This document shows positions 15,840 to 30,203 of a stretch of 54,031 nucleotides of DNA, piece after piece (within the stretch, counting starts at the first letter, position 1; each line of letters starts with the position of its first letter). Location: assembly GCA_019358975.1 (NCBI GenBank), contig JAHHIL010000037.1:1-54031 (forward strand), read 5' to 3'. Below the pieces are notes generated by a model. It was not told the origin of the DNA, searched no databases, and worked only from the letters and a program-made list of their open reading frames with translations. Made by a program: the position numbers and the translations under genes. This DNA is from Trichocoleus desertorum ATA4-8-CV12 (GTDB taxonomy: Bacteria > Cyanobacteriota > Cyanobacteriia > FACHB-46).

Positions 15840-16169
15840 CTATTTGCGCTCTTGAAATTGTCCAAATTGCAAATGGTATACAACGTCTTCTTTTTCAGTT
15901 TCAATCTTGAGGTCAGAGCGAGGATAAGCCACACATAAAAGTGCATAGCCTTGTTGCTGTAACTCTTGACTAATCCCCATGCCGTCACCCTGCTCCACTT
16001 TACCTTCTGTAATCTGTGCTGCACAAGTAGTGCAGACTCCAGCGTTACAAGAACTGGGTAGTTCTACCCCCGCTTCTGTCGCTACCTCTAAGACAGTGCG
16101 ATCGGCTGGCACTTCTAAGACATGGGTGTTGCCCTGATGCTGAATTTGAACTTTGTAGATTTGGGACAT
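15840..16169 (-). CDS. [2Fe-2S] plant-type ferredoxin
   Basis: This 109-residue ferredoxin-fold protein has the plant-type cluster motif SSCNAGVCTTCA (CX4CX2C, about residues 40-48) and the fourth cysteine in ALLCVAYP (about residue 78). It would be a soluble one-electron carrier. The C-terminal extension after the last cysteine (about 25 residues) is longer than in photosynthetic PetF, so it is more like an accessory ferredoxin. The partner is unknown. It lies just downstream of the ATP synthase operon on the same strand, but behind that operon's terminator. Confidence 0.92.
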   Translation of the reverse strand: MSQIYKVQIQHQGNTHVLEVPADRTVLEVATEAGVELPSSCNAGVCTTCAAQITEGKVEQGDGMGISQELQQQGYALLCVAYPRSDLKIETEKEDVVYHLQFGQFQERK

Positions 16170-16273
16170 AAAACGATAATGAAGGGTGACAACCCCAAGA
16201 CAACAACAGCTTTTCTTTGCTCTTTTTTATTGTTTCACGAGATGCGCCACGCAGGAGCATGCGCTGAATCAAC

Positions 16274-16303
16274 AAAAAATGCGCCTGAAATCAATCAGAC
16301 GCA
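16274..16303 (-). terminator. Terminator of the ATP synthase operon
   Basis: On the minus strand a 9-bp stem with one G-T pair (TGCGTCTGA and TCAGGCGCA, 6-base loop) is followed by six T residues. It lies 36 bases after the atpG stop. Confidence 0.88.
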
Positions 16304-16338
16304 GGCTTGATTTTTATCTCAAGTAAGTTCTTTGGCGT

Positions 16339-17286
16339 TTAGCCTAGGGCTTCAGCACCACCTACCACTTCTAGAATTTCTTGAGTGATGGCGGCCTGAC
16401 GCGCTTTGTTATAGGACAAAGTCAAGCCACTAATCAGCTCACTGGCGTTCTCACTGGCGTTGTTCATGGCGGTCATTCGAGCTGCCAGTTCACTCGCAGC
16501 CGATTCTTGCAAGGCTCGCAGTAACTGATTGTTTAGGTAGAGAGGCAAGAGGGCATCTAGAATTTGCACTGGATCTTGCTCGAAGATCATGTCGCGAGGT
16601 AGCACTCTGGCTTCAGAACTAACCTTGGAGCGTTCGACTTGGAACTGCCCACCGCGAGTGGTTAGCCGGAAGATTTCGTCATCAGGTGTTTCTAATCCCT
16701 GAGGATCGAGAGGCAACAGCGTCTGAATCACAGGCCGAGAGCTGATCAAGGACACAAAGCGGGTGTAAACCAGCTCGATGCGATCGACACTTTCTGACAA
16801 AAATAGTGACAGGATTTCGTCTGCAATTTCGGAGGCTTCTTGAGCCGTCGGCACTTGCTCTAAACCTGTATAGTTAGCACTGATCGGTTGATCCCGACGC
16901 TGAAAGTACTGGAAGGATTTGCGGCCCACCATGATGAACTTGTAATCCAAGCCTTCTGCTTTCAGCTCTTTGGCCCGATTTTCAGCCCGCCGGATGACGT
17001 TGGAGTTATAGGCACCGCAGAGGCCGCGATCGCCAGAAATCACTAGCAGACCAACAGTACGAACTTCCCGCTTCCTCAGCAAAGGCAGGTCTACATCCTC
17101 AAACCGCAAGCGGGTTTGGAGTCCATAGAGTACCTGTGCTAGACGATCAGCAAAAGGGCGGGTTGCAATCACTTGCTCTTGAGCCCGACGCACTTTGGCC
17201 GCAGCCACAAGGCGCATTGCTTCAGTAATTTTTTTGGTATTCTTGACCGACTGGATGCGATCGCGAATGATTTTGAGATTTGCCAT
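16339..17286 (-). CDS. atpG: ATP synthase F1 gamma subunit
   Basis: Gamma is the rotating central shaft that couples proton flow in Fo to catalysis in alpha3beta3. The 315-residue protein (called atpC in many cyanobacterial papers) has the N-terminal helix [24 protein letters not shown] and the conserved [18 protein letters not shown] (about residues 84-101). The C-terminal helix reads [15 protein letters not shown]. The length fits the cyanobacterial form, which has a mid-protein insertion absent in enterobacteria. It is the last gene of the operon, 92 bases after atpA, with two heptamer arrays in the spacer. Confidence 0.97.
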   Translation of the reverse strand: MANLKIIRDRIQSVKNTKKITEAMRLVAAAKVRRAQEQVIATRPFADRLAQVLYGLQTRLRFEDVDLPLLRKREVRTVGLLVISGDRGLCGAYNSNVIRRAENRAKELKAEGLDYKFIMVGRKSFQYFQRRDQPISANYTGLEQVPTAQEASEIADEILSLFLSESVDRIELVYTRFVSLISSRPVIQTLLPLDPQGLETPDDEIFRLTTRGGQFQVERSKVSSEARVLPRDMIFEQDPVQILDALLPLYLNNQLLRALQESAASELAARMTAMNNASENASELISGLTLSYNKARQAAITQEILEVVGGAEALG

Positions 17287-17302
17287 AGTTGTTTCCCTCT
17301 AG

Positions 17303-17372
17303 TAGCGACCAGCGATTAGCTATTAACAATTGGACTTGAAGACTCAGCGTTAACAGCTAACCGCTAATGGCT
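17303..17372. repeat. Two heptanucleotide arrays in the atpA-atpG spacer
   Basis: On the plus strand, 17303-17330 reads TAGCGAC, CAGCGAT, TAGCTAT, TAACAAT. The segment 17345-17372 reads CAGCGTT, AACAGCT, AACCGCT, AATGGCT. Both are four-unit degenerate tandem heptamers. Together they fill most of the 92-base gap between the two genes. Confidence 0.65.
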
Positions 17373-17378
17373 CATCTC

Positions 17379-18908
<1,530 letters not shown>

Positions 18909-18915
18909 TTACTAA

Positions 18916-18936
18916 GGATGAGGGATGAAGGATAAG
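18916..18936. repeat. Three heptamers in the atpH-atpA spacer
   Basis: GGATGAG, GGATGAA and GGATAAG run head to tail in the 53-base gap between atpH and atpA. They share the GGATGAA core with the arrays at 0.5 and 13.1 kb. Confidence 0.6.
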
Positions 18937-18949
18937 TGGTCGTTTGAGC

Positions 18950-19507
18950 CTAAGCGGCACTACTCAAACGCAGAGAGATACGTCTTAGTTGACCTCGGAT
19001 ACTTGCATCAACAACTTGTGAACCCACCTTGATGATGACGCCACCAATGAGGTCTGGATCAATTTTGGTTGCAAGATCTACTTGGCGAGCGTTGGTCATT
19101 GCTGTCACTTTCTCTCGGACAGCCCGCTGCTGCTCTTCATTGAGTTCTACAGTAGAAATCACTTCAGCCAGAACGGTTTGGTTTTGCTTGCGCAACAACG
19201 CCTGGTACTGCTTACAAATGCCCTCAATGAATAGAATGCGGCCTCGATCCACCAATAGGCTCAAGAAGTTGCGGGTGTAGGGATGCAATTGCTCGCCAGT
19301 AACCTGCTGTAGCACTGACTTTTTTACGTCAGCTTTGGTTAGAGGATTCGCTAGAAAATTACGCAAATCTTCTGAGCTGTTCAGTAGATCTAGTAAAGCG
19401 CTAACATCCTCACCCACGCGATCCACAATGTTGTTGGATTGGGCAACTGACATTAGAGCCTGAGCATAGGGCTCAACGATTTGACCCACTACAATGCTGT
19501 CTCTCAT
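18950..19507 (-). CDS. atpH: ATP synthase delta subunit (OSCP-like)
   Basis: Delta joins the peripheral b/b' stalk to the top of the alpha3beta3 ring. The 185-residue protein (atpD in older cyanobacterial naming) has an N-terminal helical domain (VEPYAQALMSVAQSN) and a C-terminal domain ending IGGVIIKVGSQVVDASIRGQL, the family signature. Its ATG overlaps the atpF stop by four bases, indicating translational coupling. Confidence 0.97.
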   Translation of the reverse strand: MRDSIVVGQIVEPYAQALMSVAQSNNIVDRVGEDVSALLDLLNSSEDLRNFLANPLTKADVKKSVLQQVTGEQLHPYTRNFLSLLVDRGRILFIEGICKQYQALLRKQNQTVLAEVISTVELNEEQQRAVREKVTAMTNARQVDLATKIDPDLIGGVIIKVGSQVVDASIRGQLRRISLRLSSAA

Positions 19508-20067
19508 GAGTTGCCTCCTAACAGCGTAATGCTGCGATCAATCAACTGTTGTTGGGCACCGTCGTTCAAGTAGTTACCAATCTGAGATTCAACCCGCTGC
19601 ACCGCTAGAGCTGCAACACGTTGACGCAGTTCTGCGATCGCCCGTTCTTGCTCAGTATTAGTTTCTTGAGCGGCAGTTGCCTTCATCCGCTCCACGTCTT
19701 TTGCTGCCTGAGCCAGAATTTCTTCCTTAGCAGTTTGAGCATTGGTTCCCGCATCAGCCCGAATGCGTTCTGCTTCAGCTTGCGCTTGAGCTAGTTTTTG
19801 CTGTTGTCCTGCTAGAGCGGCGGCAGCCTCGCGCTGACGTTTCTCCGCATCATGAATCGCTGTTTCAATTGCCGAGCGACGCTCTGTCAGGATACCGCCC
19901 AAGAAATTTCGCCCGAAATAGAACAGCACAAAAATAATGATGGCGAGGTTGATTAGGTTGGTTTCTAAAATATCAAAATTTAAACCAAACCTACCTTCCT
20001 CAGCGGCTTCTGCCAACTCGGAGGCAGCTGCACTACCTGCCGTTGCTAGTAATAAAAAAGTCCCCAT
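19504..20067 (-). CDS. atpF: ATP synthase Fo subunit b
   Basis: Subunit b is one of the two different peripheral-stalk subunits in photosynthetic ATP synthases. The start is placed at the ATG giving MGTFLLLATAG, which matches the usual N-terminus and follows GGATGAG; an ATG nine bases upstream is possible. The 187-residue protein has one membrane helix (about residues 38-55, LINLAIIIFVLFYFG), then a long charged, Ala/Gln-rich coiled coil reaching delta. It overlaps atpH by four bases. Confidence 0.94.
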   Translation of the reverse strand: MGTFLLLATAGSAAASELAEAAEEGRFGLNFDILETNLINLAIIIFVLFYFGRNFLGGILTERRSAIETAIHDAEKRQREAAAALAGQQQKLAQAQAEAERIRADAGTNAQTAKEEILAQAAKDVERMKATAAQETNTEQERAIAELRQRVAALAVQRVESQIGNYLNDGAQQQLIDRSITLLGGNS

Positions 20068-20183
20068 GATACTCATCCATAACTGCGCTGCTCATGCCAA
20101 AGCCTGGTCGCTAACCAGAGCTACAAACCACGACTGAAGCTGCCGCGATTCTCCCATTCCATCTCCCAACGCTTGAGCTAGAT

Positions 20184-20666
20184 CTACTTAACCAACTGAG
20201 GGCCGAGTAGTTTTTCTAAAATCTGGCGGCTGAGAGCATCAACCTGCTGCTCCAACGATTGCATCGCTACTTGCTTTTGCTGATCTAGCTCTTTCTGAGC
20301 TTGTTCTCGTTGAGCTTGGGCTTCTTGTTGTGCTGCTGCGATCTTCTGAGCTGCAATTTTCTGAGCATCGGCTTGAGCCTCAGCAATAATCGCTTGAGCC
20401 TTCCGGCGAGCTTCCCCTAGCTCTTGCTCATACTGCTTGGCGAGGTGCTCCGCTTTAGCCAAGCGTTCTTTGGCTTCCGCTTGGTTGGTGCGAATGTACT
20501 CGTTCCGACTATCGATCGCGTTACTCAGAGGCTTGTAAAAAATCGCGTTTAAGACGGCTGCTAGAACCAGAAACTGCAACGCCATCAATGGCAGCGTGGC
20601 ATCGAGATCGAATAACCCGCCCTGTTTAGTAGTTTCCGCAGCTAGTAAAATTGTCCAATGCATCAT
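20184..20666 (-). CDS. atpF2: ATP synthase Fo subunit b'
   Basis: This is the second stalk subunit (also called atpG in cyanobacteria), a duplicate of b found in photosynthetic organisms. The start is set at ATG 20666 ([12 protein letters not shown]), the family N-terminus, not the upstream start that would add [11 protein letters not shown]. The 160-residue protein has one membrane helix ([19 protein letters not shown]) and an Ala/Gln/Glu-rich coiled coil. A gap of 116 bases separates it from atpF. Confidence 0.95.
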   Translation of the reverse strand: MMHWTILLAAETTKQGGLFDLDATLPLMALQFLVLAAVLNAIFYKPLSNAIDSRNEYIRTNQAEAKERLAKAEHLAKQYEQELGEARRKAQAIIAEAQADAQKIAAQKIAAAQQEAQAQREQAQKELDQQKQVAMQSLEQQVDALSRQILEKLLGPQLVK

Positions 20667-20785
20667 AATTAGGTGTTTCCCGTTGCCAAGCAGGGTCAAG
20701 CTTGAATTGGGCTAGAACTAGAAAACAGTCGGGTGTAGAGATGCGATCGCTGACCACATCTCTACGGAGTCAGTAACCAAAAGCC

Positions 20786-21073
<288 letters not shown>

Positions 21074-21200
21074 TTAACTAGCAGATACGTGATTTTCACG
21101 CTGCCCTAAATCACCGATCGCAACTACTTAAACCAAGCAATTTCTGCGATAGTACCGGGCTATAGATAGGCGTAGCTAGGCTACGTCTCAACTGAGGGAT

Positions 21201-21968
21201 TTAAGCGTGTCCCCCATGCTCTTCACCACCATGCCCATGCTCTTCCACAGCTTCACCAATGTAAGCGGCGGCTAGGGTTGCAAAGATCAACGCCTGAATC
21301 GCACTGGTAAACAAACCCAGCACCATCACTGGCAACGGCACGAACAGAGGAACTAAGAGTACGAGAACTCCTACAACTAGTTCATCAGCCAGAATGTTGC
21401 CAAAGAGACGGAAGCTTAGGGAGAGCGGCCTGGTGAAATCTTCCAAAATCTTGAAAGGCAACATGATGGGTACTGGCTCAACATAGTGAGCAAAGTAACC
21501 CAAGCCCTTCTTGCTTAGCCCTGCGTAGAAATACGCCAAGGAGGTCAGCAAGGCAAATGCCACTGTGGTGTTGATGTCAGCAGTCGGTGCGCCTAGCTCA
21601 CCCTCTGATAGCTTAATCAGTTTCCAAGGAACAAGTGCACCCGACCAGTTTGACAGGAAGATAAAGAGAAATAATGTGCCAACAAACGGCACCCAGCGGC
21701 GATATTCTTTCTCGCCAATCTGAGTCTTAGCAATGTCGCGAATATATTCCAAAGCGTATTCCATCAGGTTTTGCAGCCCTGACGGCACTCTTTGGACATT
21801 ACGGCTAGCTGCCAAGGAAACCAGAACGAGAAGTCCAATCACAAACCAGGAGGTAATAAATACCTGCCCGTGCAACTTGAGGTTGCCGAGGTGCCAGTAA
21901 AGATGTCGTCCTACTTCCAACTCAGCTAGGCGGAAGGAGTTAAAGGCATCAAAATACAGCATGTCCAT
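21201..21968 (-). CDS. atpB: ATP synthase Fo subunit a
   Basis: Subunit a forms the proton half-channels next to the c-ring. The 255-residue protein has five or six membrane helices. The essential arginine is in [19 protein letters not shown] (about residue 175). The C-terminal helix contains [19 protein letters not shown], followed by a His/Gly-rich tail. It is called atpI in chloroplast naming. It follows atp1 and precedes atpE. Confidence 0.97.
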   Translation of the reverse strand: MDMLYFDAFNSFRLAELEVGRHLYWHLGNLKLHGQVFITSWFVIGLLVLVSLAASRNVQRVPSGLQNLMEYALEYIRDIAKTQIGEKEYRRWVPFVGTLFLFIFLSNWSGALVPWKLIKLSEGELGAPTADINTTVAFALLTSLAYFYAGLSKKGLGYFAHYVEPVPIMLPFKILEDFTRPLSLSFRLFGNILADELVVGVLVLLVPLFVPLPVMVLGLFTSAIQALIFATLAAAYIGEAVEEHGHGGEEHGGHA

Positions 21969-22018
21969 TCAGGAGGTTCCCCAGAGATTAGAGTGGAGAA
22001 TTCTAAGAATCGCCCAAC

Positions 22019-22456
22019 CTACTTGGGGTCAGGGATGAATGTAATTCGCAACACGTAAACGAGGAGCGCCACTTTATAGGTCAGAAATCCCAAAAAAATT
22101 GGGATAATTTGCAGTTGATTTAGCTGAGTTGCTATTACAATCAACCCAATAAAAAGAGCGAGCCGGGTGTTGCCCACACGCTTCTTGCTATTGCCAAGCT
22201 GCTCAACGTTTTTAGCCAACATTCTTAAGTAAACCACACCTGTGCACGCCCCAATCAAATAGTTGGAGGCAATGTTCAGAGAATAAAAAAAACAGACAAA
22301 ACCGAAGATAACAGCCGTTGCAATCAGTGTTATGACTAGCAGTTCTTGCTGTAGCCGATAGTACTCCTGCATGGAGGCGTTAGGTTCTGTCGCTGGAGAA
22401 TCGCTAGGTGGCAAATCTCCGCTTACAGGTGTTGGTTCCAGTGTTGGGTCTGACAA
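22019..22456 (-). CDS. atp1: ATP synthase subunit I (atp1), assembly-type membrane protein
   Basis: This is the first gene of the operon, encoding 145 residues. A Pro/Ser/Glu-rich soluble N-terminus (about 40 residues) is followed by about four hydrophobic helices ([61 protein letters not shown]). Proteins of this position, Atp1/AtpI-type, are thought to help assemble the c-ring and are not part of the final enzyme. The identity rests mainly on position and topology. Confidence 0.85.
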   Translation of the reverse strand: MSDPTLEPTPVSGDLPPSDSPATEPNASMQEYYRLQQELLVITLIATAVIFGFVCFFYSLNIASNYLIGACTGVVYLRMLAKNVEQLGNSKKRVGNTRLALFIGLIVIATQLNQLQIIPIFLGFLTYKVALLVYVLRITFIPDPK

Positions 22457-22505
22457 GGTCGCAAAACTCTGAAACGAGTCCAGATATTTGAAGTTGACTG
22501 GGATC

Positions 22506-22597
22506 AGCCAGGACAGATCATATCACGGGGTGGTAACAATACTTAATGCTAAAAATTGAACCCTAACATGAGGAATTCTAGATAATCTGTCCTGGCT
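22506..22597 (-). promoter_or_regulatory. 13-bp inverted repeat around the ATP synthase operon promoter region
   Basis: AGCCAGGACAGAT (22506-22518) and its perfect complement ATCTGTCCTGGCT (22585-22597) are separated by 66 bases in the gap before atp1. On the minus strand a -10-like TATGAT (complement of 22517-22522) overlaps the atp1-proximal arm, about 60 bases before the atp1 start. The arms could be a pair of operators or pair in a transcript starting upstream. No matching -35 is clear. Confidence 0.45.
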
Positions 22598-22628
22598 AGC
22601 GCTCATTTGGGCCGAAATAGCCAAATGC

Positions 22629-23843
22629 CTAATGCTGCGCTGTCTGTTGTCCTGGAGTGAGCAAAATTAATTGCTGGTTGACTAGCGATCGCACTTGATC
22701 CACTTTTAATGGTAGCTCGGTCAAAATCTCTTGAACGGTGCGCTGTTGGGCCGTGTTGGCATCGCAAGCTTGAATAAATTCAAACTCTGCTGCCGATAAA
22801 TTCGTAATTTGATAGTCGTAATTAAACAAGCATTGGCTGGGCCAGCCATCCATACAGGGACTACGTTCTGGAATTGCAGCTAATAGAGTGGCATCTTCTG
22901 ACCAATCTGCTTTGGCGAGTGGCGGGCGTGCCAAGAAAAATTCGTAGTGGGTGACTGATTCAGGGTCGAGCAGTTCGATGAGGCGGTACTTTTCGCGATC
23001 GCTCAGTCCTTGAGCCCGTTCAACCAGTTCGGGTGCTTTGCTCAGTAGTCGCTCTAGCTGCCACTGCCGAGGATTTGAGAAACCGAGAAACTCCAAACCC
23101 GAAGCATCAATGAGCTCAAACAAAGTTTCAATGTTGTAGTCCACCTCTTGCGGATGCACGTACATATCTGCGAAGCACTCATCTTTCTGGTTTTCTAGCG
23201 ACCAGCGTTCTTGTTCTCGCTTCCCCAGGCGATTGTTTTCGGGTAGGGCCGCAAAAATTTGCCGACCGACTTGGACTCCATCTTTGTAGTCACCCTGGCG
23301 ATCGCCTTGTAGTAGCGCGATCGCTTTTTGCATCAATTGAATTTCCCAGCGCCCTAGCTCTGCGTAGACGAAAATATGCATTAAGCCGCCGGGAGCTAGC
23401 TTAGGAGCCAGCGCCTGAATGCCGCGAATCGGATCGGGCAGGTGGTGCAGCACGCCCACACAGTTAATCAGATCAAATTCTCCAGGGACTTGATCCACGT
23501 CATAAATGCTGAGGTGGTGAAACTCCACGCGATCGGCGCCGGAGCGCTGACACCGCTCCTTGGCAACTGCGAGCGTCCCAGCGCTGAGATCTATCCCAAC
23601 CACTTGAGCTTCTGGATTCAAATGCACTAAATATTCGGTGCCCACGCCAGAGCCACAGCCTGCATCCAGAATCCGCACGTTCTGCTTTTGAGGTTTTTGC
23701 CCAGTGCAAAAGTTGTAGGCTGCCAACCAATTCCAACGCCAGTTGTAGCCCGGAGGTGGTTCATCCAGAAGCGGCTCTGGGGGAAATGGGTAAGTATCGT
23801 AGAGTTTGGCAACCGCAGCACTAACCGTTTGAGAATCTGACAT
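22629..23843 (-). CDS. Class I SAM-dependent methyltransferase
   Basis: The start is set at MSDSQTVSAAVAKLYDTYPFP (ATG 23843); the frame extends 96 bases upstream, but that part is not protein-like. The 404-residue protein has a Rossmann methyltransferase domain: VRILDAGCGSGVGTEYL (motif I, about residues 58-74), VVGIDLSAGTLAVA, and FDLINCVGVLHHLPDP (motif IV region). A C-terminal domain of about 180 residues follows (winged-helix-like end: VQEILTELPLKVDQVRSLVNQQLI). The substrate is unknown. It is just upstream of the ATP synthase operon on the same strand, with 172 bases between. Confidence 0.85.
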   Translation of the reverse strand: MSDSQTVSAAVAKLYDTYPFPPEPLLDEPPPGYNWRWNWLAAYNFCTGQKPQKQNVRILDAGCGSGVGTEYLVHLNPEAQVVGIDLSAGTLAVAKERCQRSGADRVEFHHLSIYDVDQVPGEFDLINCVGVLHHLPDPIRGIQALAPKLAPGGLMHIFVYAELGRWEIQLMQKAIALLQGDRQGDYKDGVQVGRQIFAALPENNRLGKREQERWSLENQKDECFADMYVHPQEVDYNIETLFELIDASGLEFLGFSNPRQWQLERLLSKAPELVERAQGLSDREKYRLIELLDPESVTHYEFFLARPPLAKADWSEDATLLAAIPERSPCMDGWPSQCLFNYDYQITNLSAAEFEFIQACDANTAQQRTVQEILTELPLKVDQVRSLVNQQLILLTPGQQTAQH

Positions 23844-23898
23844 GATGAGCAAAATCGCAGCAAGATTGAGTTTAGCGAATGTCTTGCCGTTGTTACAG

Positions 23899-23985
23899 GG
23901 GTGAGGAGTTAGGGGCAGCGGTGAGTAGTCAAAAGTCAAGAGCTAGAATTTCAGAAGTCAGAAGTTCAAAACCAAAAGCTAAAAA
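23899..23985. repeat. Degenerate heptanucleotide array upstream of the methyltransferase
   Basis: The array begins GGGTGAG, GAGTTAG, GGGCAGC, GGTGAGT. Around 23928-23963 it shows GTCAAAA, GTCAAGA, GCTAGAA and GTCAGAA, with a few 8-base steps. The GTCARRA units match those at 13.2 kb. It lies 56 bases upstream of the methyltransferase start. Confidence 0.6.
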
Positions 23986-27872
<3,887 letters not shown>

Positions 27873-27907
27873 TGTTTCTTGCGGGTTAGAAGACTCCTGC
27901 GATTTCT

Positions 27908-27943
27908 CCAACCTACTTACTCGTAGATGTGTGAGTAGGTTGG
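27908..27943 (+). terminator. Long hairpin after apcE (partial terminator or processing site)
   Basis: A 13-bp stem with one G-T pair (CCAACCTACTTAC at 27908-27920, GTGAGTAGGTTGG at 27931-27943) has a 10-base loop. There is no clean T run after it, so it may slow or protect transcript ends between apcE and apcA rather than end transcription fully. Confidence 0.5.
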
Positions 27944-28293
27944 CAACTCTCTCATTTATTAAATAGCGGCTCATAAATCTACTCGGCGGGCATTAGCGAT
28001 TTTCTAATCACAATTGCTCGCTGTTTCTGCTGCGTATCCGTAATGAGTGATTGATAGGTTGCGTAATATTTCTAACTGAAAAGCTGAGCGCAATATTACA
28101 AACTATTACGAACAACCTTAGAATGTGAACCTGATGCCGCAAAATATTTGCGGAAGGCAGATTGTTGAGTTGCAAAAATTTGCTGATTGCCAAATCCTGC
28201 TAGGGCAAGTTTGCAAGTGAGCACTCAGCGCTCTGAATTACAAATGCCAGTTTAGACACGTCTGGTTACTTTTTCTTTTGGAGGAATCCATCA
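27944..28293. other. apcE-apcA spacer
   Basis: This is an AT-rich non-coding stretch, probably carrying the apcABC promoter and leader. It holds a compact 17-base palindrome (CCGCAAA, ATA, TTTGCGG) at 28137-28153. A good ribosome site, GGAGGA, lies about 10 bases before the apcA ATG. A GTAATATT/AATATTAC inverted pair lies around 28063-28099. No gene is seen. Confidence 0.45.
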
Positions 28294-28779
28294 ATGAGTA
28301 TTGTCACGAAATCCATCGTGAATGCTGATGCTGAAGCTCGCTACCTCAGCCCTGGTGAACTAGATCGGATCAAGAGCTTTGTGACCTCTGGTGAGCGTCG
28401 TCTTCGCATTGCTCAAGTTTTGACTGATTCTCGTGAGCGCATCGTTAAGCAAGCTGGCGACCAACTGTTCCAAAAGCGCCCTGATGTTGTTTCTCCTGGT
28501 GGAAACGCTTACGGTGAAGAGCTAACTGCTACTTGCCTGCGTGACCTCGACTACTACCTCCGTCTAGTGACCTACGGAATCGTTTCTGGCGATGTGACCC
28601 CCATCGAAGAAATCGGTATCGTTGGTGTTCGTGAGATGTACAAGTCTCTGGGTACTCCCGTTGATGGCGTTGCTGAAGGTATCCGCGGCCTGAAGAACGT
28701 TGCTACTTCTCTGTTGTCTGGTGAAGACGCTGCTGAAGCTGGCTCCTACTTCGACTACGTGATCGGTGCAATGCAGTAA
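28294..28779 (+). CDS. apcA: Allophycocyanin alpha subunit
   Basis: ApcA pairs with ApcB in the trimeric discs of the phycobilisome core and carries one phycocyanobilin on cysteine 81 ([15 protein letters not shown]). The 161-residue globin-like phycobiliprotein matches the standard length throughout, with [10 protein letters not shown] before the bilin site. A strong GGAGGA ribosome site precedes the ATG. apcB follows after 67 bases. Confidence 0.99.
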   Translation: MSIVTKSIVNADAEARYLSPGELDRIKSFVTSGERRLRIAQVLTDSRERIVKQAGDQLFQKRPDVVSPGGNAYGEELTATCLRDLDYYLRLVTYGIVSGDVTPIEEIGIVGVREMYKSLGTPVDGVAEGIRGLKNVATSLLSGEDAAEAGSYFDYVIGAMQ

Positions 28780-28846
28780 GGTTTTGACCTTGCCTACGCA
28801 CAGTCAAAATACTTTTCGAGATTACGTGATTTAAGGAAGCAAAACG

Positions 28847-29332
28847 ATGCAAGACGCAATTACTGCTGTTATTAACTCTTCTGACGTTCAAGGTAAGTAC
28901 CTAGACACCTCTTCTTTGGAGAAGCTCAAGGGCTACTTCCAAAGCGGTGAACTGCGCGTTCGTGCAGCTACCACCATCAGCGCTAACGCAGCTGCGATCG
29001 TGAAGGAAGCTGTGGCTAAGTCTTTGTTGTACTCTGATATCACCCGTCCCGGTGGTAACATGTACACCACTCGTCGCTATGCTGCTTGCATCCGCGACCT
29101 CGACTACTACCTACGCTATGCTACCTACGCTATGCTAGCTGGCGATCCTTCCATCCTCGATGAGCGCGTGCTCAACGGTTTGAAAGAAACCTACAACTCC
29201 TTGGGTGTACCCATCGCTGCTACTGTACAAGCTATTCAAGCAATCAAAGAAGTGACTGCTAGCCTAGTTGGTGCAGATGCTGGTAAGGAAATGGGTGTTT
29301 ACCTCGACTACATCTCCTCTGGCTTGAGCTAA
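28847..29332 (+). CDS. apcB: Allophycocyanin beta subunit
   Basis: This 161-residue beta subunit has the bilin cysteine at residue 81 ([15 protein letters not shown]). Asparagine 71 in RPGGNMYTT is equivalent to the methylated Asn72 of beta phycobiliproteins. It forms the alpha-beta monomer with ApcA. Codon use is strongly biased toward C-ending codons, as expected for a very highly expressed gene. Confidence 0.99.
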   Translation: MQDAITAVINSSDVQGKYLDTSSLEKLKGYFQSGELRVRAATTISANAAAIVKEAVAKSLLYSDITRPGGNMYTTRRYAACIRDLDYYLRYATYAMLAGDPSILDERVLNGLKETYNSLGVPIAATVQAIQAIKEVTASLVGADAGKEMGVYLDYISSGLS

Positions 29333-29804
29333 TCGCTAGATTCTGAGTTCTGAGTGCTGAGTTAGCTTTAATTCAAACTCAAAGCTCAACCCCTTCTGTA
29401 AGGTCTGGGAAGTCTAGAGTGAGTGCTAGCTTGTTAAAGACTTGTCTAACTGATAAGTAGATTGGTTTTAGCGGTCTAGTATTGACTCTCGACTCCCAGC
29501 CTTCAGCGTATTTAGAGGATTTTTTGGGTCTTGCGAGCGCCCCTCTATATCGAGAAGCTTTGATTTTTATTCGCTATTACATTCGTGATTTAAGCGATCG
29601 CATCACGTTTTAACCGCTATAGCGCCTCTAGCAACGTCGCAACTGACTCAGTAAGCATTCTTTCGGACCTCAGCAGACTCTTAGATGCCACCTTCACAGC
29701 GACACTTGAGTGACTCAGAAGTTGGTGCTACTTCTCTAAGATTCTGACTTGAACTTCTTTGATCTCCAAACTTTAACTCTGCACCTAGTCAGGAGAAATA
29801 ACCC
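29333..29804. other. apcB-apcC spacer
   Basis: This is a 472-base gap with no convincing gene. It starts with a heptamer array (29341-29361). A weak hairpin follows at about 29362-29393 (GTTAGCTTT pairing with AAAGCTCAAC, one bulge), without a T run, so read-through to apcC is likely. An AGGAGA ribosome site precedes apcC. Confidence 0.4.
29341..29361. repeat. Heptamer array directly after apcB
   Basis: TTCTGAG, TTCTGAG and TGCTGAG run in tandem nine bases after the apcB stop. The reverse complement unit CTCAGAA resembles the GTCAGAA units at 13.2 and 23.9 kb. Confidence 0.7.
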
Positions 29805-30008
29805 ATGCGCATGTTCAAAGTTACGGCTTGTGTTCCTAGCCAAACTCGGATTCGTACTCAGCGGGAGCTACAGAACACTTATTTCACTAAGCTAGTTCCC
29901 TACGAAAATTGGTTCCGCGAGCAACAACGCATCATGAAAATGGGCGGCAAGATCGTTAAGGTTGAGTTGGCGACTGGCAGACCTGGAACCAACACTGGCC
30001 TCCTCTAA
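29805..30008 (+). CDS. apcC: Phycobilisome core small linker (Lc)
   Basis: This 67-residue CpcD-like small linker sits in the opening of allophycocyanin trimers at the core-cylinder ends. Features are MRMFKVTACVPSQTRIRTQRE at the start, YFTKLVPYENWFREQQRI in the middle and a basic GGKIVKVELATGRPG end. The length and sequence are typical. A terminator follows 59 bases later, ending the apc operon. Confidence 0.98.
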   Translation: MRMFKVTACVPSQTRIRTQRELQNTYFTKLVPYENWFREQQRIMKMGGKIVKVELATGRPGTNTGLL

Positions 30009-30066
30009 ATTATTCAGCAACGCCTGCAAAGGCTCTCACTCTTTATTGACTCGGAATACAAGCCTT

Positions 30067-30089
30067 GAGGCCGTGATGGCCTCTTTTTT
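30067..30089 (+). terminator. Terminator of the apc operon
   Basis: A perfect 6-bp GC-rich stem (GAGGCC, GTGAT loop, GGCCTC) is followed by six T residues. Confidence 0.9.
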
Positions 30090-30203
30090 ATTGCCTATAT
30101 TTTGCCTTTGTTCTACCCATATTTTTTTGCAGCCTGCGCTACTCTTAACAGATATCTTTGATCGCACACCGATCGCACACTAACTACTCTTGCTGTTTTT
30201 GCT

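Noticed and set aside
15749-16024. Minus-strand open frame of 91 codons overlapping the ferredoxin gene in another frame
   Set aside because: The ferredoxin frame has all four cluster cysteines; the other frame has no protein-like pattern.
23890-23915. Minus-strand ACTCCTCAC string similar to the Yfr1 small-RNA core
   Set aside because: It lacks the full Yfr1 core and flanking hairpins, and it is part of a heptamer array.
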